Assembly (NCBI RefSeq): GCF_042754225.1
Contig: NZ_JBHZAH010000001.1
Span: 67,044 to 131,043, forward strand
Reading direction: 5' to 3'
From: Rhodococcus_G sp042754225
GTDB taxonomy: Bacteria > Actinomycetota > Actinomycetes > Mycobacteriales > Mycobacteriaceae
Length of the DNA stretch: 64,000 bases
Part shown: positions 52,092-60,867 of the stretch, in pieces
Position numbering within the stretch: the stretch's first letter is position 1
Layout of the letters: each line of letters begins with the position of its first letter
Notes under the pieces: generated by a model
What the model saw: the letters and a program-made list of their open reading frames with translations, nothing else
What the model was told of the DNA's origin: nothing
The model's database searches: none
Position numbers and translations under genes: made by a program

Positions 52092-52347
52092 GGTGGGCCG
52101 GTCGTTGGGTGGCGGTCTCGATGTCCTCGATCGTTGCCTCGATCAGCTGATGCGCCAGGTCTGCGAGCGCCCGGGCCACGGCCAGCTCGTCGCCGATCGC
52201 CGGCACGTCGCAGTCCTTCGGATCCCGTTTGGCGAGGCCAGTTCCGGTCAACGTGGGCTTGTCGGCGGCGTTGAGCATCGCGACCGCTCGAGTCCGGTTC
52301 TGGTGCTCGTCGACGACGACCTCCACGGACCATCGCACCTCATTCAT
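52081..52347 (-). CDS. DUF1876 family protein (Rv1738/Rv2632c-like)
   Basis: An 88-residue protein of the DUF1876 family (MNEVRWSVEVVVDEHQNRTR, LTGTGLAKRDPKDCDVPAIG, ARALADLAHQLI). Rv1738, a DosR-regulon member, is structurally like ribosome-hibernation factors, though binding in this species is inferred. ATG at 52347 follows CAGGAGACAGG. It converges on the Tgs gene with an 11-bp overlap. Confidence 0.9.
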   Translation of the reverse strand: MNEVRWSVEVVVDEHQNRTRAVAMLNAADKPTLTGTGLAKRDPKDCDVPAIGDELAVARALADLAHQLIEATIEDIETATQRPAHLTG

Positions 52348-52386
52348 CGCCTGTCTCCTGTTCGGCCTTGGTTCTTCAGCTGGGAG

Positions 52387-52989
52387 TCACGGAGTGAGCG
52401 GCTCCTCTGTCTCGACCCGCGTGACACCGCCGACCGTGCGCGTGAGTGCCTGCACCACTCGCTTCTCGGCCTCGTCGGCGAAATGGCCGGCTACGACAAC
52501 GCGGCCGTCCGTGGCGTCCACGGACCACTGGCGGGTGCTGCCGGCGTAATCGTCGAGGAGAGCGCGGACCTTGGAGGCGATCACGTCGTCGTCCCGGACC
52601 ATCGTCCGCAGCAGATCTCGCCTGGACACAACCCCGACGAGTAGACCGGCTTCCACCACCGGGATGGACCTGAGATGCTCACGGAGCAGGCGTTCGGCGA
52701 CAACACCGACCTCGACCGCTGGGCCGACGACCGCCGCCGGCGTCGTCATTGCGGACTTGACGAGTGCCCCGCGGTCGGCGAGCTCTCCGCGCATCGAGTC
52801 GGACTCCGACAGGATCCCCACCACATGGCCCAAGTCGTCCACCACGGGAAGGCTGGACACACACCGGTCGGTCAGCAGCGCGACCGCCTCCCGTAGTCCG
52901 GTGTCGGGGCGGACCGTAACCACCGGGCGGGTCAACACATCGCGCACTCGCACCTCGGACCTGCGCTCTCGTCGTCGATCCCGACTCAC
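52387..52989 (-). CDS. CBS-CBS-BON domain protein
   Basis: A 200-residue protein with two CBS domains (about 10-65: VRDVLTRPVVTVRPDTGLRE, SSLPVVDDLGHVVGILSESD; about 80-135: LRSIPVVEAGLLVGVVSRRD) and a C-terminal BON domain (about 140-198, STRQWSVDATDGRVVVAGHF). Such proteins occur in actinobacterial stress islands. The GTG at 52989 is the best start in frame; its ribosome site is weak. The function is likely ligand sensing. It is the upstream neighbour of DUF1876 on the same strand with a 39-bp gap. Confidence 0.85.
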   Translation of the reverse strand: MSRDRRRERRSEVRVRDVLTRPVVTVRPDTGLREAVALLTDRCVSSLPVVDDLGHVVGILSESDSMRGELADRGALVKSAMTTPAAVVGPAVEVGVVAERLLREHLRSIPVVEAGLLVGVVSRRDLLRTMVRDDDVIASKVRALLDDYAGSTRQWSVDATDGRVVVAGHFADEAEKRVVQALTRTVGGVTRVETEEPLTP

Positions 52990-53202
52990 GAGTGCTTCGC
53001 ATCGCCGAGGCACCGCTTGTCGGCCGGGTACCTCCAGTCTCCCGGCTCGGTACCCGGCGGTGAAGGGTCGGTGGTCATCGCGGGAATAGACCATGGTCGT
53101 CGGCTCGCCGTCCGCTGCGGGCCGATCGAACGATGCTCGGGTGGACCACGGCGGCGCCATCGTGGTCGATCGCGTCGGTGCCGGAAATCGCCTGAGGGCT
53201 CG

Positions 53203-53216
53203 AGGACTTTTTGCCC
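53203..53216. promoter_or_regulatory. DosR-box-like element upstream of a usp gene
   Basis: AGGACTTTTTGCCC matches 10 of 14 positions of GGGACTWWAGTCCC and lies 60-75 bp before the universal stress gene start. Position and sequence are both as expected for DosR boxes; the match is imperfect. Confidence 0.45.
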
Positions 53217-53276
53217 TACCGGGCTCCACCGGGCGGGGCGACAATGGGGGCGTTGCGAGGTCGTGGAGGTCCCGCC

Positions 53277-54227
53277 GTGGACGCTGTCGAGAGGAATGCC
53301 CCGGTAATCGTCGGTGTCGACGGGTCCGCCACTTCGTACGCCGCTGTCAGCTGGGCCGCTCGAGAAGCCCAGCTCCACGGGTGCGCGCTGCACATTGTCT
53401 CCGCTCTCGGCGCGCTCACCCCGGGCGGGAGCGGAATCCGCCTGCCGCTGAGCTATTTCGCCGACCGGGATCGTGCGGTCCACGCCCATCTCGACGAGGC
53501 AGCCGCGATCGCCCGCAGCACGCACACCGAGACGTCCAAGACGGAAGTCGTCACCGACGTGCTCGACGGACCGGAGCGACCGGCCCTGCTCGAGGCGTCG
53601 AAGCATGCCCGGATGATCGTCGTCGGTAGCCGCGGATTGGGTCAGATCACTGCTGCGCTCGCCGGATCGGTCGCCGTTGCGCTCGCGGCACACGCCCACA
53701 GCCCCGTCGTCGTCATCCGCGGACATGCCGGGCAGACCTCTGGCACGGGCGACGTGTTTGTCGGCGTGGACGGCACCGAGAACAGCCGCCCAGCGCTCTC
53801 GGCGGCATTCGAGGAGGCCTCCGTGCGTGCGACCGGCCTGGTCGCGGTCCACACGTGGACGCAGTTCGCCATGTCCACGGCCCTCGACGATCAGCTGGAT
53901 CTCGCGTGGGACGAGGTCGAAGTGGCGGAACAGGCGGTTCTCGCCGAGAGCCTCGCCGGCTGGTCGGGGCGCTACCCGGGGACGCCGGTGACGCGGACCG
54001 TGATCCAGGGCAATTCGGCCAAGGAACTTCGGGGTCGGGCGGCCGGCGCGGAGCTACTGGTGGTCGGCAGCCACGGCCGCGGTGGATTCGCGGGCATGCT
54101 GATCGGCTCGACAAGCACCGTGCTGCTGCATACCGCAGAGTGTCCGCTGATGATCGTCCGGTCGGACCGAAGGAACGGGGTTGGACGTCAGCGGCCGGAC
54201 GTCGCCCCGCACCGAGACGGGAACTGA
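53277..54227 (+). CDS. Tandem universal stress protein
   Basis: A 316-residue protein with two UspA domains (about 8-150 and 160-300). Both ATP motifs are present: VVGSRGLGQITAALAGSVA and VVGSHGRGGFAGMLIGSTS. The GTG at 53277 has GGAGG 7 nt upstream, whereas the earlier ATGs have none. It runs into a small unknown gene 5 bp after its stop, probably one message. A DosR-like box lies upstream. Confidence 0.92.
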   Translation: MDAVERNAPVIVGVDGSATSYAAVSWAAREAQLHGCALHIVSALGALTPGGSGIRLPLSYFADRDRAVHAHLDEAAAIARSTHTETSKTEVVTDVLDGPERPALLEASKHARMIVVGSRGLGQITAALAGSVAVALAAHAHSPVVVIRGHAGQTSGTGDVFVGVDGTENSRPALSAAFEEASVRATGLVAVHTWTQFAMSTALDDQLDLAWDEVEVAEQAVLAESLAGWSGRYPGTPVTRTVIQGNSAKELRGRAAGAELLVVGSHGRGGFAGMLIGSTSTVLLHTAECPLMIVRSDRRNGVGRQRPDVAPHRDGN

Positions 54228-54231
54228 AACG

Positions 54232-54867
54232 ATGACGACGGGAGACCCCGTGCCGATCACGCCAGATCGTGGCTTCGACCCGGACACCGAACCACGACCG
54301 CTGCCGCTCCACGTGGCGGCACCGCGCCTGGTCCGCTGCGTTGCGCGGACAGCGCGCCTGCTCGCGCACCGCCGACTCCACCAACCGACCGGGCACACCG
54401 GCCGGAGGATGACCTTCGCAGACGGCACCACCGGCATCGTCTACCGGGAGACCGTCGCGAGCGGTGACCCGCCGGCGCAGCCCGTGGTCCTCGTCGTGAT
54501 GTTCCGACTGCGCGGTGTCCGCGGCCGCGGACACGCCCTGTTCCGGGCGGAAAGTCTGCTCAACACACCCCTCTTCGCAGGCTTTCCCGGATTCGTCTCG
54601 AAGCTCTGGCTCACGGCCGACGAGGAGGGCCGGTACCGGGGGTTCTATCAGTGGGACGGCGCCCGGTCAGCGGACGACTACGTCCGCGCCCTGTGGTGGG
54701 TTCTCGCCCTGGTGAGCGATCGCGCCTCGATCCGCTATCGCGTGCTGCCGGACCTGCGCCGCGACGACGTCCTCGCGGGCGCGGCGGCGGGAGAGCGCAC
54801 CGGTCCGACCGATGCGGCGTGGTGGCGGCTGGCACTGATCGGGCCGTCGACGGCTAGCCCAGGCTGA
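54232..54867 (+). CDS. Conserved hypothetical protein, possible dimeric alpha-beta barrel fold
   Basis: A 211-residue protein. The C-terminal half (VMFRLRGVRGRGHALFRAES, FPGFVSKLWLTADEEGRYRG, YVRALWWVLALVSDRASIRY) has the rhythm of YdhR/ABM-like monooxygenase folds, which is only a fold guess. ATG at 54232 starts 5 bp after the usp stop, so the two are co-transcribed. Its 3' end overlaps the convergent OtsB-GH65 gene by 14 bp. Confidence 0.65.
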   Translation: MTTGDPVPITPDRGFDPDTEPRPLPLHVAAPRLVRCVARTARLLAHRRLHQPTGHTGRRMTFADGTTGIVYRETVASGDPPAQPVVLVVMFRLRGVRGRGHALFRAESLLNTPLFAGFPGFVSKLWLTADEEGRYRGFYQWDGARSADDYVRALWWVLALVSDRASIRYRVLPDLRRDDVLAGAAAGERTGPTDAAWWRLALIGPSTASPG

Positions 54868-57800
54868 CGGTGCATCCCGGCCGCAGTTCGACGACCTGGT
54901 CACGGCACATGATCTCGATCGGCGGCTGGTTCCCGGCTCCGGCGCTGACCTCGACCCGCCTCCCACTGACCGTCAACCACAGCTGGTGGCCGCGGTACGA
55001 GATCGGAAACTCCAGCGTGCCAAGCGTTTCCGGCCAGTGTGGACCGAGGACCAGCCGATCGCCGCGGGTCTCGAGTCCGGTGAAGCACCGTTGAAGCAGG
55101 TCGATGCTGCCGGCCATCGCTGCCAGGTGGATGCCCTCTGCCGTCGTCCCGCCCTGGACGTCGGTGATGTCGGATGCGAGCACCCGCTCGAAGTGCTGCA
55201 TCGCCTGGTCGCGGTGACCGCGTGCGAGCACCCATGAATGCACGACCGCGCTCAGTGTCGAGCCGTGCGAGGTGCGGGCGAGGTAGTAGTCGATGGTCCG
55301 TGGGATGGCGTCGGGTTCGAGTCGGTAGTCCAGTCTCCCGAGGAGATCTCGCAGTTCGTCGGCGGAGAGGAGGTAGAACAGCATCACCACGTCCGCCTGT
55401 TTGGACGCGCGATATCGGTTGACGTCATCGCCTTCGGCCTCGAGGATGCGGTCGAGTCTCTGGACGTCGCCGTATCGCTCCCGGTAGCTCTCCCAGTCGA
55501 GTTCGGTCAAGTCCCCGTAGCCCTCGAACTGGCTGATCACCTGGTCGTGGAAGGGGACGAACATGCGGCGGCTGACGTCCGCCCACCGGGCCATCTCCGG
55601 TGCGTCCAGGTGGAGGGTGTCGACGAGATACGAACGGTTCGCGGCGGGAACGGCGTCGAGCGCCTCGAGGGCACGAAGAATCACCCACACCGCCATGACG
55701 TTGGTGTAGGCATTGTTGTCTATCCCGTCGTAGGGGGCGTCGGGGTAGCCGGAATGGAACTCGTCCGGCCCCACGACGCCGCGGATCACGTAGCGCCCCC
55801 GCGCCCGGTCGTACGATGCGCGACTGGCGAAGAAGCGGGCTGTCTCCACCAGTATTTCGGCGCCGAAGTGACCGAGGAATTCGACGTCGCCGGTGACCTG
55901 GTAGTACTGCCACACGTTGTACGCGACGGCGATGCCGATGTGGTGTTGTCGCCAGCTGGGGTCCGGAAGCCACCGCCCGGACCTCGGATTGAGATGGAGC
56001 TGCTGGCTTTCCTCGCGGCCGTCACTGCCCGACTGCCACGGGAACATCGCGCCCCGGTAGCCGGCCGCGCTCGCGGCCCGGCGGGCTTCGGGGAGGCGTC
56101 GATAGCGGTAGTGCAGCAGCGACCGCGTCAGTGCCGGCACCCGCAGATTCAACACCGGGAAGACGAAGAGTTCGTCCCAGAAGATGTGGCCCCGGTACGC
56201 CTCGCCGTGCAATCCGCGGGCCGGGACCCCCACGTCCAGGTCGGCCGTGTTCCGGGAGACGGTCTGCAGCAGGTGCAGCAGATGGAACCGTGTGATCCGG
56301 GAAGCGTCCTCGTAGTCCGAGATGTCGATGCGTACCCGGTCCCACAGGTGTTCCCACGCCAGGACGTGACAATCGAGGAGTTCCTCGAACCGACCCAGAC
56401 CCGACAACCATCGGGTGGCCTCGTCCCCGGGGGCGGAGACTGCGTGATCACGCCCGGTGAAGAGGGTCACCGTCTTCTCCACCGTGACGGCATGCCCCGC
56501 CTGGACGTCCACGGTGATGTCGTGACCGATGCTCCCGCCGGTGTCGAACGACCGGTACCGGCAGTCGCAGGGTTCACCACCGCGCCAGACCGTGGTCCGT
56601 GCGGCCACTGCCACCGGGATGCGGGACTGATTCGTCTGCATGGTGAGCAGGACCGAGTCGGGCGGCTGCTCGGCGGCGTCGACGCGGTCGAGGTGGTCGC
56701 CGGCGAGGTCGCGATATCGGTCGACGAGGCTGTTGCGTACCGAGCCGTCGAGCGCCGAGCGGAACTGGACCGTACCGGACCAGTCGTCCGCCACGAGTGT
56801 CGTCTGCAGTGTGCAGACGTGCGGGAGATGCATTGCGACGAAACGCCGTTGGACGACCGTCGTCGTCCGTCCCGCCTGGTCGCGATACCGGAACCGTCTG
56901 GTGAGCACCGCACGGCGCAGGTTCAGCACCTGGCGGTAGTCGAGGAGTTCGACCGAATCGACGTCGAACCACGGTCCGTCGCCGATTCGGAAGGTGGTCG
57001 GGAGCCAGTTGGGCGCGTTCACCAGGCTCTCGTTCGAGATGGCGATGCCGGAACGTTCCTCGTGCAGACGGTTGTAGAGGCCGGCGACGTAGGTGCCGGG
57101 GTAGTGCCGCGGTCCGGCCGCGGATTCGGGCGCGCACCCGCGGCTGGCGAAGTACCCGTTCCCCACCGTGCAGATCGCCTCGCGCAGTTTCTCTGTCGCG
57201 GGGTCGTAGCCGTCGAAGTCGAGGATCCAGCCCCCGCCCCGGGACGGGTCCGCCGGGTCCCGGTCGACGGTGTTGATCAAGCGCTCGAGTAGATCGCAGA
57301 CCTGGGCCGGGCCGTCCACCACGAACTGTGCCGCCGACCGCCGGTCTTCGGACTCCGGATCCCGGACGACGATGCCGATCCCGTCCGGCGACACCGCGTC
57401 GAAGGCGTCCTCGTCGGTGAGGTCGTCGCCGACGTAGATCGGGAGCACCGCCCCCGCATCGACGTGCTCGAGCATCCACCGAAGCGCCCGCCCCTTGTCC
57501 CAGTCGACGTCGGGGCGCAGTTCGATCACCTTTCGGCCGCCCGTGACCCGAAGCGCTTCCTCCGGGCCTCCGACGGCGAACACCGCGGCCGAGACCTGGT
57601 CGATCTGCTGGGCTGCCACGTTCCGGTAGTGGACGGCCACGGCGAACCGTTTGTGTTCGACCAGGGCACCCGGAATGTGCTGCAGACGCTCCGTCAGGGC
57701 TCGGGCCACCCGGTCGAGCACCGGGATCGCGGCGAGAGCATCGGGATTCTCGTACCTCTGGCCGGCGGGCCCGACGAGTTCGAAACCGTGGCTTCCCGCG

Positions 57801-58510
57801 TACCAGATCCTCGGCAGGCCGATCCTTGTCCGAAGGTCCCCGAGGTCGCGCCCGCTGATCACGGCCACGGGGCATTCGGCGGCCAACCGGGTCAGGGCGG
57901 CGGCCGCGCCGTCGACGAGAACCGCGGCCGCCGGGTCCGGCACGATGTCGGCCAGCGTGCCGTCGAAATCGAGGAAGACGGCGGGCCTGCGCACGCGTAG
58001 CTGTGCGGTCAGCTCATGGTGAGCCGCGAGGGCACCGGGGACGTCACCGAGTCGTCGGTCGCCGGCACGGAGTTCGATCTCGGAGGCGTCCTTCACCACC
58101 ACGTCTGCGCCCGCACGCAACAGCTCGTCGGCCCGGCCCGCCTGGTCAACGGCTATGACCAGCGCGAAGCCGGCGCGCTTCGCCTGCGCGGCGGCGTCCT
58201 CTCTGGAGGTGACGAGCACTGCCCCGGTGAGGGGAGCGCCGAGCCGGACCAGGGCTTCCTGCGGCGCCGCGTCGTCGACCCGAACCTGGAACCACCGTCC
58301 GATTCCCGCGGTCTCGATCAGGTCCAGTGCTCGGCCGTACGTGAACACCGCGCACCGGACATCCGATCTGCACAGTCGCTCCGCCAGCCCGACAGCCGGT
58401 TCGACACTCCGCACCCCGTCAGCGGTGTCCACCACCACGTCGAGGCCGAAGACGACGGTGTTGTGGTGGCGGAGGTCGATGATCGGCCGGGCCACGTCGT
58501 CAGCATCCAT
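54854..58510 (-). CDS. otsB1: HAD-OtsB-GH65 fusion: trehalose-6-phosphate phosphatase with glycoside phosphorylase-type domain (Rv2006-like)
   Basis: A 1218-residue protein built like M. tuberculosis OtsB1 (Rv2006, DosR regulon). Residues 1-165 are a HAD-like domain whose motif I is FGLDVVVDT, so nucleophile Asp22 is Gly and the domain is probably dead. Residues 172-410 are an OtsB-type phosphatase with DFDGTL (Asp181, Asp183), SGRDLGDLR and GDDLTDEDAF; it should dephosphorylate trehalose 6-phosphate. Residues 430-1210 form a GH65 (alpha/alpha)6 enzyme with general acid Glu917 in VVGPDEFH; members phosphorolyse or hydrolyse trehalose, maltose or kojibiose. The flavodoxin gene starts 26 bp upstream on the same strand. 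The standalone HAD at 47795 may supply the lost activity. Confidence 0.92.
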   Translation of the reverse strand: MDADDVARPIIDLRHHNTVVFGLDVVVDTADGVRSVEPAVGLAERLCRSDVRCAVFTYGRALDLIETAGIGRWFQVRVDDAAPQEALVRLGAPLTGAVLVTSREDAAAQAKRAGFALVIAVDQAGRADELLRAGADVVVKDASEIELRAGDRRLGDVPGALAAHHELTAQLRVRRPAVFLDFDGTLADIVPDPAAAVLVDGAAAALTRLAAECPVAVISGRDLGDLRTRIGLPRIWYAGSHGFELVGPAGQRYENPDALAAIPVLDRVARALTERLQHIPGALVEHKRFAVAVHYRNVAAQQIDQVSAAVFAVGGPEEALRVTGGRKVIELRPDVDWDKGRALRWMLEHVDAGAVLPIYVGDDLTDEDAFDAVSPDGIGIVVRDPESEDRRSAAQFVVDGPAQVCDLLERLINTVDRDPADPSRGGGWILDFDGYDPATEKLREAICTVGNGYFASRGCAPESAAGPRHYPGTYVAGLYNRLHEERSGIAISNESLVNAPNWLPTTFRIGDGPWFDVDSVELLDYRQVLNLRRAVLTRRFRYRDQAGRTTTVVQRRFVAMHLPHVCTLQTTLVADDWSGTVQFRSALDGSVRNSLVDRYRDLAGDHLDRVDAAEQPPDSVLLTMQTNQSRIPVAVAARTTVWRGGEPCDCRYRSFDTGGSIGHDITVDVQAGHAVTVEKTVTLFTGRDHAVSAPGDEATRWLSGLGRFEELLDCHVLAWEHLWDRVRIDISDYEDASRITRFHLLHLLQTVSRNTADLDVGVPARGLHGEAYRGHIFWDELFVFPVLNLRVPALTRSLLHYRYRRLPEARRAASAAGYRGAMFPWQSGSDGREESQQLHLNPRSGRWLPDPSWRQHHIGIAVAYNVWQYYQVTGDVEFLGHFGAEILVETARFFASRASYDRARGRYVIRGVVGPDEFHSGYPDAPYDGIDNNAYTNVMAVWVILRALEALDAVPAANRSYLVDTLHLDAPEMARWADVSRRMFVPFHDQVISQFEGYGDLTELDWESYRERYGDVQRLDRILEAEGDDVNRYRASKQADVVMLFYLLSADELRDLLGRLDYRLEPDAIPRTIDYYLARTSHGSTLSAVVHSWVLARGHRDQAMQHFERVLASDITDVQGGTTAEGIHLAAMAGSIDLLQRCFTGLETRGDRLVLGPHWPETLGTLEFPISYRGHQLWLTVSGRRVEVSAGAGNQPPIEIMCRDQVVELRPGCTVSLG

Positions 58511-58536
58511 GACGCGCGTTCATGCTCTCGCGGGCG

Positions 58537-59055
58537 TCACTGTTGCTGCGCGAGCGAGTGTCCCCACTGTTCGGCCCGAGCCTCTTCGCCGTCCTCGAGG
58601 CGTGACTCCTTGTCGACCAGGAAGCTCTCCGATTCCGCGACGAGCTCGAATCCCAGGTGCCGTAGCTTCTTCCCGATCCCCTTCGACGCCCTTCCGGTCA
58701 GGAACGCCGGCGCGTCCGCGCGGGTGTCGAACGCGGCAGCGCGGCCGTGGGCGGGCGGGAGCGAGGAGAGCCACTCCCGGACACCGTCGCTCACCGCATC
58801 CGGTTCCAGTGTCACCGTGCTGTCGGGTTTGTCGGCCGTCTTCTCCGCATCGCGGCGCGTCGACGCGCGACTGACCCCGTGTACATGTGTCGGACCGCCG
58901 ACGACAACCAGGTCGTATCCGGACAGGTCCTCCTCGCGGGCGTGCGACGCGGGGACGGCCTTGGCCTCACCGGAGGCGGCGAAACCCCGGGCGATTGCTT
59001 CCGCCACGTGACGGGTGTTTCCGAACATCGACTCGTAGACCACCAGCGTGCGCAT
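58537..59055 (-). CDS. Flavodoxin domain protein
   Basis: A 172-residue flavodoxin. FMN-phosphate loop YESMFGNTRHVAEAI is at 8-22, and VVGGPTHVHG is the second FMN loop. The C-terminal region (LTGRASKGIGKKLRHLGFEL) matches small NAD-linked flavodoxins. ATG at 59055 follows GGAGGAAGCG. First gene of a pair with OtsB-GH65 (26-bp gap). It probably carries electrons in the redox-stress response. Confidence 0.9.
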   Translation of the reverse strand: MRTLVVYESMFGNTRHVAEAIARGFAASGEAKAVPASHAREEDLSGYDLVVVGGPTHVHGVSRASTRRDAEKTADKPDSTVTLEPDAVSDGVREWLSSLPPAHGRAAAFDTRADAPAFLTGRASKGIGKKLRHLGFELVAESESFLVDKESRLEDGEEARAEQWGHSLAQQQ

Positions 59056-59682
59056 GACGCTTCCTCCTGTGCTGCACAAGCTCTCCTCCAGCCGGTCGCC
59101 ACGACATCGTGCGGCGGCGACGCGCGGTGACCGGTGCCGAATGAGCCGGCTTCATGTCAACGGGATGTGCTTCTGCCTGCCATAGAACCCTCCCGCCCGG
59201 GCTCCGTCTAGGGTCCACCGTCACTTGTCGAGTCCGAATCCGGCGCACTCGACCTGGGACGTTTGCTGTCCCAATTCGGTCCTCCCGTCGGATCACGAGG
59301 TTCACCGAGTCACTCACGAGAGGGCCGCACACGACCGGCCGCACACCCCCGGGCTACACCGCCGCATCCGTACCGGAATCAACCTTCGATCGGCCACCGG
59401 ATTCACCGCGTTTCTCGCCTGTTCTGCACCGTCGCTGGGCAATCAGGATCGCCGTGCCGACTGTTCGGGCGCATCGTGGTGTCGGGCGGCGGCCGAGCTC
59501 CGATCGAGTGTGCAGGTTCCGGCCACGGTGTGGCAGCGGCGTTGCTGCGGTGTACCCAAGACCCGGACCCGGATTCGTCCACGTTCTGGGGTGGCGGGTC
59601 GGGAATCCCGGTGGCTTCGAGTGCGCCGGCGGAGCCGTAGGTGATGCACGTGTCGTTGTTGGTCACATCCCCCGATGTGATT
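59056..59682. other. Intergenic stretch of about 630 bp with no supported gene
   Basis: No frame has a recognisable domain or ribosome site. The left part carries the flavodoxin promoter region and no acceptable DosR box; the right end leads into the MarR operator. Confidence 0.6.
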
Positions 59683-59699
59683 GACATATCACGTATGTC
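59683..59699. promoter_or_regulatory. Inverted repeat at the MarR start, probable MarR operator
   Basis: GACATA-TCACG-TATGTC is a perfect 6-bp inverted repeat 17-33 bp upstream of the MarR ATG. The flank is TTGACATATCA, which recurs upstream of the FMN reductase. Confidence 0.65.
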
Positions 59700-59715
59700 C
59701 CCTAACGTAGCAGTC

Positions 59716-60264
59716 ATGGCCAACGCAGTGCAGGTGTCCGGCGGAAAGGACGGTGACACGCCGCGTGACCGTCGCTCACCCGCTGGTGACGGTGTCTGGC
59801 TGTCGCCGTCACAGCAACGCGTGTGGGTGGCGTACATGCGTGTGCAATTGCGCATGAACTACGAGATCAACCGCCAGTTGCAACTCGACAGCGGTCTTTC
59901 GCTGGCCGACTACCACGTGCTCAATGCGTTGAGCACTGCCCCGGAACGCAAGCTTCAGATCACCGACCTGGCGACGGTGATCGGGTGGGAACGCAGTCGG
60001 CTCTCGCACCACCTTCGGCGAATGTGCGAACGTGGCCTCACCGATCGGGTTCAGTCGGAGGACGACGGCAGGGCGACCGACGCGGTGTTGACCGAGCGCG
60101 GCATGGCCGCGATCGTCGAGGCGGCGCCCGGTCATGTCGCGCTTGTCCGGGACTTGTTCTTTGATCCGTTGCCTGAAGAGCTGGTGGCTCCTTTCACTGC
60201 GGCGCTGGAGCACATCCAGGCGAGTCTGAACCGCAGTTCTTCGTTGCCGCCCCCGCCCGTGTGA
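59716..60264 (+). CDS. MarR family transcriptional regulator
   Basis: A 182-residue MarR-type protein. Winged helix region LQITDLATVIGWERSRLSHHLRRMCERGL and wing DDGRATDAVLTERG. ATG at 59716 is chosen over an upstream frame because it fits the family and the operator. MarR proteins often bind phenolic or oxidising ligands and repress redox genes. Three oxidoreductase-type genes follow on the opposite strand, convergent. Confidence 0.88.
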   Translation: MANAVQVSGGKDGDTPRDRRSPAGDGVWLSPSQQRVWVAYMRVQLRMNYEINRQLQLDSGLSLADYHVLNALSTAPERKLQITDLATVIGWERSRLSHHLRRMCERGLTDRVQSEDDGRATDAVLTERGMAAIVEAAPGHVALVRDLFFDPLPEELVAPFTAALEHIQASLNRSSSLPPPPV

Positions 60265-60438
60265 TCGTCACCGACGAATCGCTCGGCACTGCCGGGGGAG
60301 GGGCGGAAACTCCGCGTTCGGCGCACCGATCGTGACGTTTCCGCGGTCCAGACCGTGCATCCACCGTCACCTGGTCCAGACCCTGCGTCCACTGTCACCC
60401 GGCCCTGCCCCGTCTCGATCGTATCGGCCGTGCATCAA

Positions 60439-60813
60439 TCACGATCCGGACCCCTGACGGATCCCGGTGACGATCGTGTAGAGCTCGGCGATGACTCCGT
60501 CCTCGATGCGAGCAATGTCCATGCCGGTTACCGCTGGTTGGCCGGCGGGCCCGTACTCGAAGCCAAGGTGACCGATGTCGTCGAGACCCGACGCGTCGCC
60601 TACGGGCCGGAAGACCCAGTCCGGGTTCTCCGCGCGTAGGTCCTCGGCTCGCCGTTCGAAGTCCCTGCGTCCCCGAACAATACGGTCCGGTTCGTGCCAC
60701 ACCACATCGTCGGAATAGTTCTTCGCGATGACCGTGGCCCGCCGGGTCGGATCGGGTTCGTTGAACACCTCGAGAAGGTTGGCTCGCATGAGATCGGCAG
60801 GAAGTGTGACCAT
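60439..60813 (-). CDS. SnoaL-like nuclear transport factor 2 fold protein
   Basis: A 124-residue single SnoaL-like domain (YSDDVVWHEPDRIVRGRRDFE, DIGHLGFEYGPAGQPAVTGMD, IARIEDGVIAELYTI). Family members include isomerases and binding proteins for small aromatic molecules. ATG at 60813 follows GAGGAGTCACC. It is downstream of the MDR oxidoreductase on the same strand with a 54-bp gap. Confidence 0.85.
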   Translation of the reverse strand: MVTLPADLMRANLLEVFNEPDPTRRATVIAKNYSDDVVWHEPDRIVRGRRDFERRAEDLRAENPDWVFRPVGDASGLDDIGHLGFEYGPAGQPAVTGMDIARIEDGVIAELYTIVTGIRQGSGS

Positions 60814-60867
60814 GGTGACTCCTCTTGTGTTGTGCGGGTCGTCGCTCCGCTGCGATGCCGCCGTCGC

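Noticed and set aside
55238..57292. 684-codon plus-strand open frame over the OtsB-GH65 gene
   Set aside because: Antisense of GH65 codons; no motif and composition typical of a shadow.
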